A DNA stretch of 64,000 bases. Source: Peromyscus leucopus. Lineage: Eukaryota; Chordata; Mammalia; Rodentia; Cricetidae. The stretch covers positions 75,228,647 to 75,292,646 of the forward strand of contig NC_051069.1 of assembly GCF_004664715.2 (NCBI RefSeq), given 5' to 3'. Made by a program: the position numbers and the translations under genes. Of the stretch, positions 44,430-54,312 are shown piece after piece; the first letter of the stretch is position 1; each line of letters opens with the position of its first letter. The notes under the pieces were generated by a model that had not been told where the DNA came from, ran no database searches, and saw nothing but the letters and a program-made list of their open reading frames with translations.

Positions 44430-45655
44430 CAAGAGTCCCCCTGCCATTGGTGCTGTCCCAGGGTAACTCCACCCCTCCCCTGATATTGGTGCTGTCCCAG
44501 GGTAACTCCACCCCTCCCCTGCCATTGGTGCTGTCACAGGGTAACCCCACCCCTCCTTCACCATTGGTGCTGTCCCAGGGTAACTCCACCCCTCCCTCAC
44601 CATTGGTGCTGTCCCAGGGTAACCCCACCCCTCCTCAGCCATTGGTGCTGTCCCAGGGTAACCCCACCCCTCCTCAGCCATTGGTGCTGTCACAGGGTAA
44701 CTCCACCCCTCCCTCACCATTGGTGCTGTCCCAGGGTAACCCCACCCCTCCTCAGCCATTGGTGCTGTCCCAGGATAACTCCACCCCTCCTCCGCCATTG
44801 GTGCTGTCACAGGGTAACTCACTCCACCCCTCCCTCACCATTGGTGCTGTCCCAGGGTAACCCCACCCCTCCTCTGTCATTGGTGCTGTCCCAGGGTAAC
44901 TCCACCCCTCCTCAGCCATTGGTGCTGTCACAGGGTAACTCCACCCCTCCTCTGTCATTGGTGCTGTCCCAGGGTAACCCCACCCCTCCTCAGCCATTGG
45001 TGCTGTCACAGGGTAACTCCACCCCTCCCTCACCATTGGTGCTGACCCAGGGTAACCCCACCCCTCCCCTGCCATTGGTGCTGTCCCAGGGTAACCCCAC
45101 CCCTCCCTCACCATTGGTGCTGTCCCAGGGTAACCCCACCCCTCCTCAGCCATTGGTGCTGTCCCAGGGTAACCCCACCCCTCCCTCACCATTGGTGCTG
45201 TCCCAGGGTAACCCCACCCCTCCTCAGCCATTGGTGCTGTCACAGGGTAACCCCACCCCTCCTCTGCCATTGGTGCTGTCCCAGGGTAACTCCACCCCTC
45301 CTCTGCCATTGGTGCTGTCCCGGGGTAACTCCACCCCTCCTCTGCCATTGGTGCTGTCCCAGGGTAACTCCACCCCTCCTCTGCCATTGGTGCTGTCCCG
45401 GGGTAACTCCACCCCTCCCCCGCCATTGGTGCTGTCCCAGGGTAACTCCACCCCTCCCTCACCATTGGTGCTGTCCCAGGGTAACTCACTCCACCCCTCC
45501 CTCACCATTGGTGCTGTCCCAGGGTAACTCCACCCCTCCCTCACCATTGGTGCTGTCCCAGGGTAACTCACTCCACCCCTCCTTCACCATTGGTGCTGTC
45601 CCAGGGTAACTCCACCCCTCCCCTGCCATTGGTGCTGTCACAGGATAAGCGAGGT
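44430..45655. repeat. 39-bp minisatellite, 31 copies
   Basis: Unit: 'attggtgctgtcccagggta' followed by 'actccacccctcccctgcc'. The word 'attggtgctg' begins 31 times from 44446 to 45628. Spacing is 39 bp for 27 units and 43 bp for three (starts 44797, 45464, 45546, with an extra 'ctca'). Variants: ccc or cac after gctgt, aactcc or aacccc, and the 3' end as cctgcc, tcagcc, ctgtc or ctcacc. Both strands stay open for long runs because 39 is 3 x 13, giving a 13-residue repeat on each. This is a property of the array; I see no start context, intron or homologue that would make it a gene. Confidence 0.99.
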
Positions 45656-45961
45656 GTGGTTCCTGTTTCTTCTTTCATCATCACCATCACCCCCAAACCC
45701 GAGCAACAGTTGATGAGTGTGTTCTGCTGACGTCACCAATTCTACCCACTCTTTTATTTTAATAAGCATTGTTTAGCTATCATTCACTTTAAAAAATGTA
45801 CCATTCAATTATTTGTTTTTATTTATACACTTGGACAACTATTGCAGTTACCTACTAAAATGTTTTTATTATATCCAAATAGGTACCATACTAATTAACA
45901 ATCATTTGTTATTTTTCCCTACCTCAGCCACACACATCCCATAGTTGATAAACACATCCAG
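45656..45961. other. Distal flank of the minisatellite
   Basis: Not repetitive in any way I recognise. Contains the CRE-like site listed separately. Confidence 0.45.
45728..45740. promoter_or_regulatory. CRE-CCAAT motif pair
   Basis: The full palindromic CRE TGACGTCA (45728-45735) runs directly into CCAAT (overlapping its last base), about 80 bp beyond the minisatellite. CREB/ATF and NF-Y bind such motifs, but chance occurrence is plausible and no transcript is evident. Confidence 0.3.
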
Positions 45962-46504
45962 TTTGCTGCCTGTTGCTGTGATAAAACACGGTCCAAATCA
46001 ACTTGGGGGAAGAAAGGCTTTAATTGGTTTACACTTCCACACTTGCAAATCGTAGTCCATCATCAAGGGAAGCCAGAGTAGGAGCTCAAGAAAGGAACCC
46101 AGAGGCCGACACTGAAGCAGAGGCCATGGACAGGTGCTGCCTACTGCCTTGCTCCTCATGCCATGCTCATTCTGTTTTCTTATACAACCTGGAACCAACT
46201 GCCCGGGCTGGCACCACCCACAATGGGCGGGGGCCCCCTACGCCAATTAGCAAATAAGAAAATGCCCCACAGACATGATCTCAGGCCAACCTGAAGACTG
46301 GAGTCTCAGAGGGTTGTTCTAACGAAGCCCTGTCATCTAAAAACAAGTTATTAAAACCTAACAAATTTTCATTATTAAAAGTAATTAAAATGTTAAAATA
46401 ATTAAAATTAATTTATTTTAATTAATTAGTTAATTAGGTAGTTCTTCAACTGAGCTTCTTTCCTCCCAGGCGACTCTAGTTTGTATCGAAAACTGACCAG
46501 CACA
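45962..46504 (-). mobile_element. MaLR-type LTR interrupted by AT-rich DNA
   Basis: 'gttgctgtgataaaacacgg', 'ggaagaaaggctttaattgg', 'gcaccacccacaatgggcg', 'aagaaaatgccccacagaca' are the reverse of the family at 4148-4536. The terminal part reappears at 46440-46504 ('ttcttcaactgagcttcttt', 'cgactctagtttgtatcg'). Between them (about 46325-46438) lies an AT-rich tract of TTAA and TAAT words. Confidence 0.72.
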
Positions 46505-47756
46505 GTATGCAAGTGTGCTTTTGTCTTTGATAAATAGTAAAGTTAAATGTATACCAATGAATTGTGTTAAACTATATTTCTCTATGATTTATTATCAATC
46601 AGTGTTTGATCAGTATACCAGTTTTGTACATCTGTATATCTGGTGTCACATAAACCTGTCTTGGTTGTAAGTGGAAAGAAACTTCAGTAACCCTGATCAG
46701 AAGAATAGTTCTAATTGTCCTACGCCCGTGCTCACAAACCTGGAGTGGTCCCACACTACCCGCCATGTTAGCAGATTCCTCAGCTTTAAGTTAGGGCATT
46801 GATATCTTTGGGAACCTTGAATGGGTCCATATTACACAGGAGTGTGAATTGGTTGAAGGGGTTGAGTTCATAAAATACAGTAGGTGTAACTTTCTGCTCT
46901 AACCCCCCATACCTAAGAATGTGATTTGCCATCATTCCTAAGATTCTATGTTTTATTGCGTAATTGATCTTAAGGTAGAAATTGATCTGGCAGAGGGTGC
47001 TAAAGGAAGCACACAAGCCTCCACAGCTAGCCTGGGCACTTTCCCCAACCAATAGCAGACAAGTAAAATATGTACATTTAAATCACAGTTAGGAGCCAAT
47101 GTACCATTGCCAATTTAAAGATGGAGAGAGCCATAAGAAAGGAATGCAAGTAGCCTCTAGGATCATCAAATGATCCCTTGCTGACAAAGTCTGTGTTACA
47201 TCTGCAGTGAACTAGACTCTTCCAGTGGATGATTTCACACAGCTTCCAGGTAATGTTAGTCTCACCTCCTCCCTGACCACAGCACATGAGACCTTAAACA
47301 TAGAAACTGGCTAAACCTTCCCAGACTTTTGGCCTATAGAACTATGAATTCATAAATGTATATTTTATTTGTTTGTTTTAATATGTAGTTCTGACTGGCC
47401 TGGAAACAAGAAAAGATCCTTAGAAAACCAAGTGTTGCTAGCCAGAGGACTTCTTAGCTATGTGAAATTCTCCCATCACTTGGGAGATGGTGGACTTTGC
47501 TCAACTATCCACTAGTGTTATAATCTGGCATCTTAAAGGCACGACCATTTGATTTTGCTCCCCACTGATAATTCATAAACATATAAGAGAAATTTTTAAT
47601 AACTTGTTTTTAGATGACAGGAATCATACTTGCTTGCTACTTTGCAAGTTTCCCTATGGGGACTAAAAGAAACCCACTTGGGTGGGCATCAAACAAGAAG
47701 CAGAAATTTGGAGTTGAATGACTAATTTATTCTATTAAAGACAGGTTAAATTATTC
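46505..47756. other. Unclassified sequence
   Basis: About 1.25 kb without recognised repeats or gene signals. Confidence 0.45.
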
Positions 47757-47820
47757 ACTATATATATATATATATATTCACACATATACACACACACACA
47801 TATATATATATACACACACA
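47757..47820. repeat. (TA)n/(CA)n compound repeat
   Basis: TA units, a CA-rich centre, then TA and CA again. Confidence 0.93.
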
Positions 47821-47844
47821 ATGCACTATTTAATATGTAATAGG

Positions 47845-48222
47845 AAAGAAATCTTGACCCATGCTACAACATAGATGATATTATTCTCGAAGACATCATG
47901 CTAAGTGGAGTAAGCTAGTCACAAAGTAGTCATTATTATATGATTGTACTATGAAAGGTGTCTGGAGTGGTGAGATCACAGAGACAGAAAACACAGTGGT
48001 GGTTTTTAGGGGCTGGGATGGGGAAGAAGGAATTAGAGTTTAATTGATACAGAGTGTCAGTTTGGGGAGTTGGAAAGTTCTTGAGATGAATGATGGTGAT
48101 GGTTGCATAGCATGAAAGTCCCCACTGGCACTGAGCTGTGCACTTAAAATAGCTACGGTGGAAAGTTTGTGTTATGCATATTTCTATCAATGCCACTAAA
48201 CTGTATACTCAAAAACAGCTAA
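47845..48222 (+). mobile_element. Old L1 (L1M) 3'-end relic
   Basis: 'catgctacaacatagatga', 'catcatgctaagtggagtaa', 'gtggtttttaggggctggg', 'gatgatggtgatggttgcat' and 'ctaaactgtatactcaaaa' follow the 3' end of L1MA/L1MB-type elements shared across mammals. Confidence 0.72.
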
Positions 48223-48229
48223 GATGAGG

Positions 48230-48452
48230 GGGCTGGAGAGATGGATCAGTGGTTATGAGCATGGACTGCCCTTCCAGAGGATCCAAGTCTAATTGCCAGA
48301 ACCCATGTCAGGTGACTCACAACTGCCTGTGACTCCAGCTCTGGGGTATCTGAAACCTCTGGCCTCCTTGGGCAATGTACCAACATGCACATACACACCC
48401 ACAGGCACACTCATATACACACAATTTAAAAATAAAATAAATCTTTTATAAA
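48230..48452 (+). mobile_element. B2 SINE
   Basis: 'gggggctggagagatggatc', 'cccttccagaggatccaag', 'gtgactccagctctggggta' and 'aaaataaaataaatctttta' in full B2 order, inserted at the A-rich end of the L1M relic. Confidence 0.94.
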
Positions 48453-49429
48453 GTTGTTACCATGGGAAGTGTATGGTTCCTATATTTCACTATATTTTTA
48501 AAAAAGAGAGAGTAGCTGGCTCCCTACTTGGAAACCATCATCCAAGGAGTAAAGGGCATTTCACCAGGGATGGCCTTCCACCCCCATATACTTACTGTGT
48601 GAAAAGTGTCCTCAGAATTGACAGCATTTTTAAAAAGCCAGAAGGATAATTACTGCTGAATCTTGTTTCTCTCGCAACATTTACGTACATAAACTAATTA
48701 AACAGAGCAGTACTAACTCTCAGTAAGTGATGAATTTGCAATAAAAATTTAATTTTATGTTTAATTGTATTAAGATGCATAATATAACTGCTCTTTTGAT
48801 TTATTTTGTGCTAAAAATAAATAAGTATACTGACAACTAAACAAAATTTAATAAAGCCAAGTGGCACTGTTCATAGGAATAGAAATTAGTTTTAATTTAT
48901 AATTATAATTTTGTGAAAAGAACTATGAGGGAAGGAGTAGGATTGTTATCACTTTGGAGGAGAGAGAAAAATGGAAATCTAGCTTTAGTTAGGAATTAGA
49001 ACAATATATAATTTCTGGCTGTAAAAAACAATGATTTTTTTTAATTGATGGTGGTCTATATCAAAAGCTATTATAGACCAAGATTCCATACTGGCTGAAT
49101 TCAAAGGTACTATAAACAATTTTATTCTAAAATCAAACTGTAAATATCTACTCTTTTGGGTACTTATACTTCCTTTGAAGAGGTATACTATTTATTTCTG
49201 TTATTTAAGAAGTTATTCTTTAAATTTTGCCATGTACACCTGCACAGTGTCAGCAGATGATACAAGGGTCTGGAAACACTTTAATTTGACATTTAATATT
49301 CCTCCCAACACATATAATATTAGCTATCGAGTATTTTAATTCTCCTCATGATTTTAATTTATTTCACAATGTAAATGTATTTTTGCAAATAATGTTGGTG
49401 CAGGTTTATTTTCTAATATTTTATTCAAC
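48453..49429. other. AT-rich unclassified sequence
   Basis: About 1 kb without recognised repeats or genes. Confidence 0.45.
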
Positions 49430-49540
49430 ATCCATACATATGTGTAATGTGTTTGAATCAAATCTCCCCCCATGCCCCTGTAATCCTTCCCCTGACCCTC
49501 TGCCACTTTTTCTTCACTATCAACTTTATGTCATATCTTT
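49430..49540 (-). mobile_element. Possible L1 UTR fragment
   Basis: 'gtgtttgaatcaaatctccc' and 'cactatcaactttatgtca' resemble the reverse of a rodent L1 3' UTR. Confidence 0.36.
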
Positions 49541-49723
49541 TTTAAAAGATTTATTTGTATGCACATGTGTGTCCATGCATGTGTGTACAGACACACACAC
49601 ACAACTAAGCGTGGGTACATGCAGCTGTTCGTGCATGTGGAGGCCCAGTTTGTTATGTGGGATCTGAACTCATGCCCTTCCAGTGTGCATCAGTCAACCA
49701 CTGAGCCATCTCTCCAGGCCTAG
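49541..49723 (-). mobile_element. B2/B3 SINE
   Basis: T/A-rich tail, 'gtgtgtccatgcatgtgtgt', 'gtgcatgtggaggcccagtt' and 'accactgagccatctctcc' in reverse B2/B3 order. Confidence 0.83.
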
Positions 49724-49799
49724 ACCTATTTTCAAGCTTTTCATTTTTGTTGTTCACTCTCCAGGACTTTTTTGTAGAATAATCTTTTCTGTTGGGGAA

Positions 49800-49912
49800 G
49801 GGGTGTGTGGTAATGCATTCCTGTTCTTAGCACTCAGGAGGTTGAGACAGGAGGACTGAGAATTTGAATTCAGCTTGGATCACACAGTGACACTCCATCT
49901 CAAAAAATTTTT
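49800..49912 (+). mobile_element. Old B1-like SINE
   Basis: 'gggtgtgtggtaatgcattc', 'agcactcaggaggttgagac' and 'gacactccatctcaaaaaat'. Short, proto-B1-like. Confidence 0.62.
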
Positions 49913-50199
49913 TTCAAAAAATAAAAGTTAAGTTAAAAATATAATCTTCCCTTTTTTTTTTCTTAAATTCAACCTTCAGATAGTCCTAATAAGATCTATT
50001 ATTCCTTTCTCCTTACCGGGTAGTTTCAGTGTGCACATGTTACTTCTCCAGGTTACTGCAGGGTCTCCCGTCTCTGATTGTGGTGACATCGACACTGCCC
50101 TCTCTGGTGATTCTGCGTTCCTTTGGCTTTTGACCCACCTCTGCTGAAAGTCCTTTGTTGTGTGTATTTATCATTCATTGTTTGCTCAAATTCTCACTG

Positions 50200-50270
50200 C
50201 TTTTCTTTCTTTCCTTTCTTCCTTTTCTTTCTCTCTTTCTTTCTTCCTCTCTTTCTCTCTTTCTTTATTC
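50200..50270. repeat. Polypyrimidine (CTTT/CT) tract
   Basis: About 70 bp of almost pure C/T built of CTTT, TTCC and CTCT words. Confidence 0.93.
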
Positions 50271-51464
50271 TTGACTCTCCAGAGATTTCTCAAGCATATC
50301 AACTATATCAAACTTTGAAAGTTTTCACCATAAACAAATGATAAATGTTGATAAGATGGATATGTTTAACCTTATTTTAACACTTGGACAATATATACAC
50401 ATACAGAAATATTACAAGATAACCCAATACTATGCATTATTTTTATGTAGCCAAGTCAATTCAAAGAAATAAAAACATACTGTTTGACAAAGGGTCTTTT
50501 TTCCAAAGAGAAGATCCCATTTCCTAAACCACAACAAGAATGTATTTAACCCATATTATACCCAGAGCCAGAGTTCAGGAAATTTTCACCTGAGTCTCTT
50601 ACAGCTGGCTGTATCATTCTTATTTCCCCAGGTTTTAGCAACAATGTTTGAATGTATCCCAGTATCCAGGAAAACACATTTGATTCCCAGTTCATAGAGG
50701 AAGAGCTGTATTTTTAAAAAGACTCTAAGAAATTCCTGTGTATCTTTTTATATAGAAAAGTAAATCATGAACAACACTGTAACCCTAGGAAAAGTACAGG
50801 TTACTGTTCCCATCAAAGCTAGAAAATGGAAGGATTGGGATTCTAACACACATCAATGATTCTTAGTAAGTAATAGTGAATTTTCATATCTCAAGTTTGT
50901 TGATGACTCCAACAAAAATGCTATTCCAGATGTAATCTTTTGAATAACTTAGGAAAGTTCCTAGTACCTGTTAACAGGTTATTTAGCCAATGAATTGTTT
51001 CAATACCAACAAAAAGAAAACCCCCAAGCACTATTAGCTTCCCCTGGAAGAACAGTATGTCTTTGTTACCCTCCTTCAGGCTACACTGATGCCCCAAACT
51101 GTACCATGCTTTAGTTCTCAGGATATTCTGTGAAACATCTCACTAGCTTATCACATTAATTAAAATAGTATAAACCAAAGAGCAAAATGTGGTAGTTTAC
51201 AAAAAAAAATGTCAGATTAGATGGAGGCAAATTAGGAGATGAGACCTATGTTCTCCTGAGTGAGTGGGATCAAGGCTAGAGCCCAGTGAACTTCATAGCA
51301 GACAATATCCTGGATCAAGGAGCAAACTTCCTCTAAGACAAAAAAAAAAAATAAGCTGTAATATCTTCAGAGATAGAGGAATACTGTCAGCTGTAGAGCT
51401 GTCAGTGGGTGGGAGAGCTAACCTCTTCTAAGATGCAGTTCTTAGTGAGATCTTTGCATTTTGT

Positions 51465-51467
<3 letters not shown>
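50271..51467. other. Unclassified sequence
   Basis: About 1.2 kb with no recognised repeat or gene; a 12-A run near 51340. Confidence 0.45.

Positions 51468-51510
<43 letters not shown>
51468..51510. repeat. (TG)n microsatellite
   Basis: About 21 uninterrupted TG units. Confidence 0.97.
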
Positions 51511-51513
<3 letters not shown>

Positions 51514-51832
51514 TTGTTTATTTGGGAACATAAAACTCACCTAATATGAACGAGAACCACAAATCAATCTGTCTAATCTGTACCATTGTATATTAAAAAT
51601 ATTAACTTGTTTTTATTTTACAGGGGCTCACAGTTAGGAGAGGCCTGGAGTTCCAGGAAAGGTTGTGGACTTTTGAATGGTGTTGGGCTTGTATTGAAGA
51701 CAATGGGGAGGTTTTAGAAATGGACTAAATGGACTTTGCATTATAAGAAGAAATGAGACTTTCAGAGGGACAAGAGTGGAATGTTATCATTTAAAGTGAT
51801 GGATTTCGGGGTCCAGCTGACAAGGATGGAGG

Positions 51833-52190
51833 TGTGACAGTTATTTATTATTGTCAATTGGCTAGGGTTTAAATCACCATGGAAACAAATCTCTGAGTAT
51901 GTCTATAGGAGTTATTTCCAAAAGCTTTGACTGAGCAAGGAAGACAAACCTTGAATGTGGGTAACATCACTCTGTGAGTTGGGGCTCCCCAACTGAATGA
52001 AAGGAGAAAGTGAGTTGAGCATGATTGTTCATCTCTCTGCTTCCTGACTGCAGATACACAGTGACCTCAAGTTCCTACTACCATGACTGACCTGCAGAGA
52101 TGACTGCGTCCTCTATGAGACAAAAGATGTTCTTTCTTAAGTTGCTTCCCATCAGGTATTTTGTCACCACAAAGAGGAAAGAACCCTCAA
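51833..52190 (+). mobile_element. MaLR-type LTR, first of an adjacent pair
   Basis: 'tgtgacagttatttattatt', 'ttgaatgtgggtaacatcac', 'aaaggagaaagtgagttgag', 'ctctctgcttcctgactgc', 'gcttcccatcaggtattttg' follow the family seen at 40345-40611. It ends where the next copy begins. Confidence 0.78.
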
Positions 52191-52781
52191 TGGCTAATAT
52201 TTATTGTCCACTTGACAGGATCTAGAGCAGTGGTTCTCAGCCTTCCTAATGCTGTGACCCTTTAATACAGTTCCTCATGTGGTGGTGACCACCAATTTTC
52301 ATCGCTACTTCCTAACTGTAATGTTGCTACCGTTGTGAATTGTAATGTAAAGATCTATGCTTTCCAATGGTCTTAGGTGAAAGGGTCATTCAATCCCCCA
52401 AAGGGGCCGTGCCCCACAGGTTGAGAACTGCTGAACTAGAATCACCTAGAAGACAAGCTTTTATGAGTACATGTGAGAGATTATCTAGACTAGGTTAACA
52501 GAGGTGGGAGATCCCACTGTTAACTGTGGGCAGCACCATTCCAATGTTTGGGGGTCATGGAATGAATAAAAAAAATGGAAAAAGTGAGCTGAGCACCAAG
52601 ATTCATCACTCCCTGCTTCCTGGCTGTGGATAGAACGTGACCAGCTGCTTCAAGCGCCTTCCGTCACGACTTCTCTTCCACAATGGACTGTATCCTTAGA
52701 CCGTGAGCCCCAATAAGCCCTCTCTCCCTTGTCACCTTTGTCAGGATGTTGTATCATAGCAACAGGAAAGTGACTAATACA
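52191..52781 (+). mobile_element. MaLR-type LTR with nested hAT element
   Basis: Starts 'tggctaatatttattgtcca', resumes after the DNA element as 'aatcacctagaagacaagc', and ends 'ggaaagtgactaatac' plus 'a'. Internal phrases ('aaaagtgagctgagcacc', 'ccacaatggactgtatcc') match the preceding copy. About 390 bp without the 206-bp insertion. Confidence 0.85.
52228..52433. mobile_element. URR1-like hAT MITE
   Basis: 206-bp element with terminal inverted repeats 'cagtggttctcagcct' and, at the other end, 'aggttgagaactgctg' (13 of 16 match as inverted repeat). Flanking octamers 'atctagag' (52220-52227) and 'aactagaa' (52434-52441) match at 6 of 8 around CTAGA, the hAT-Charlie target preference. The body ('cctaatgctgtgaccctt', 'aaaggggccgtgccc') is that of rodent URR1. 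No transposase. Confidence 0.9.
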
Positions 52782-53137
52782 GAAACTAGTACACTGACCC
52801 ATACAAAATGCCCTTGCCCTCTCTTTCAGCCTCCATACAGTTAACTTTATTGTTTATACCTTATATTCTAGAAGCTTTGCTGGGATCTTGATTGAGATCA
52901 TAAACAAACACTAGTTTCCCCCTTTTAAGAGTTACTGATCTTTCTACGTACAGCTGTGTACACACAAGATTAGTCTTTATCTATGTACACAGTGCATACA
53001 TAATACAACGAAAAAACAAAAAGAATATATTGACTAATTTTTTGAGTGGACGTAAGAGATGGAAGAATCTTTCATGAATGGATGGATAGTAAGAGCAAAT
53101 AAAGATGCACGCAATATTGTCTTTTAAGGGATATTCT
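52782..53137. other. Unclassified sequence
   Basis: Nothing recognised. Confidence 0.4.
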
Positions 53138-53290
53138 AGCCAGGTGTGGTAATTCACATCTGTAATTCCAGCACTTAAGAGACTGAAGCAAGAAGGTGGA
53201 AAACGTAAGGTCAAACTGAGCTACATAATGAATTCAAGTCCCACTTAGGTTACATAGCAAGGACTTATCTCAAAAATCAAACAATAATAA
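53138..53290 (+). mobile_element. Old B1-like SINE
   Basis: 'agccaggtgtggtaattcac', 'ccagcacttaagagactgaa' and 'ggttacatagcaaggactta' with an A-rich tail. Diverged. Confidence 0.68.
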
Positions 53291-54264
53291 AAATGTGAAG
53301 AAGGGTAAGTCTACCATTTCTTCATTTTGCAAATTACATCAGACATATATGTTACAACATACAGTTCATTCTATATGATTTGATGTCTTGTATTATCTAT
53401 AACTTTTATCTGTATCACATTATAGGTAATTTTCTTCAGATTTATCTTCCAGTTCACTAATTCACTTTTCAGCTAATTATAATATCCTATTTAATGTGAT
53501 TTTATTTCGAGCTTTACATTTTTAAGTAGTAGAGGCTCTGCTCAGTCTTTTGATATTGTATGTCTTTAATAATATCCTTTTAGTGTTTAATACAGAATAT
53601 AACATCTGAATTTCTTAGTACCGTGATCTAAATATTTGTTTACAGTTTCTGATCCTCCTAGTTTAGAATGAATTATTTTCTTGAACATTATGTAACTTTA
53701 AGTTGTTATCTCAACTTCAGAATATCTAAGTCTGTGGGAAATCTCTTTGGCAAAGACCTGTGTGTTTCAGTTGCCCATGAATCTTGCTGGCCTGTGAACA
53801 TGTCTCATGCTGATTCTCAATGTATGGGTTCATGTAGTATACTGGATATGATGTATTTGAGCCTCAAAGCCTTGAGATGACAAGCCTGCTGTGTTAGAAA
53901 TTCTCTAACAGAGGCATTTGGCCATCAGCAGCAGGCTTAGCAAGGAAATCTCACCCTGTGTGGGTGAGCAGGTTCACTCTCTAGTCGCTCTTTTACTAAA
54001 TGTTAATTTGCAAGAGTCTGAACTTCACCCATGTGTTGAAGGTCTAATTCCTGCCTCATGCAGGCCCCAGTCATGTCATCTGCCTCTCATCATGTGATGT
54101 CCGTCTAAATCCTTACTCAGTATACCTGCCCATGTTCACGTCCCCTCCCCCCAAATCACACACAATGGCAATAGCTTCTAGAACGACAGATTTGGCTATG
54201 TATTCACTTTGTCCCTAGAGATGTTTTGTGCTCTCACCCACACATGTAAAAGAGGTTTAAAAAG
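53291..54264. other. Unclassified AT-rich sequence, possible old L1
   Basis: 'cagatttatcttccagttca' near 53438 recalls the reverse of L1 ORF1, but the match is short. No gene recognised. Confidence 0.35.
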
Positions 54265-54312
54265 ATGCCCATCTACAAAAAAAAAAAAAAAAAAAAAAAA
54301 AATGCCCATCTA
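54265..54312 (+). mobile_element. Poly(A)-only retro-insertion
   Basis: The 11-bp word 'atgcccatcta' occurs at 54265-54275 and again at 54302-54312. Between them is only a C followed by an uninterrupted run of about 26 A. Direct repeats around a bare A tail are what L1-driven target-primed reverse transcription leaves when only the tail is copied. Confidence 0.85.

Noticed and set aside
44752..45489. A 245-codon minus-strand frame with a 13-residue repeat as a repeat-protein gene
   Set aside because: It lies wholly inside the 39-bp array, is open only because of the period, is matched by an equally long plus-strand frame, and breaks at the 43-bp units.
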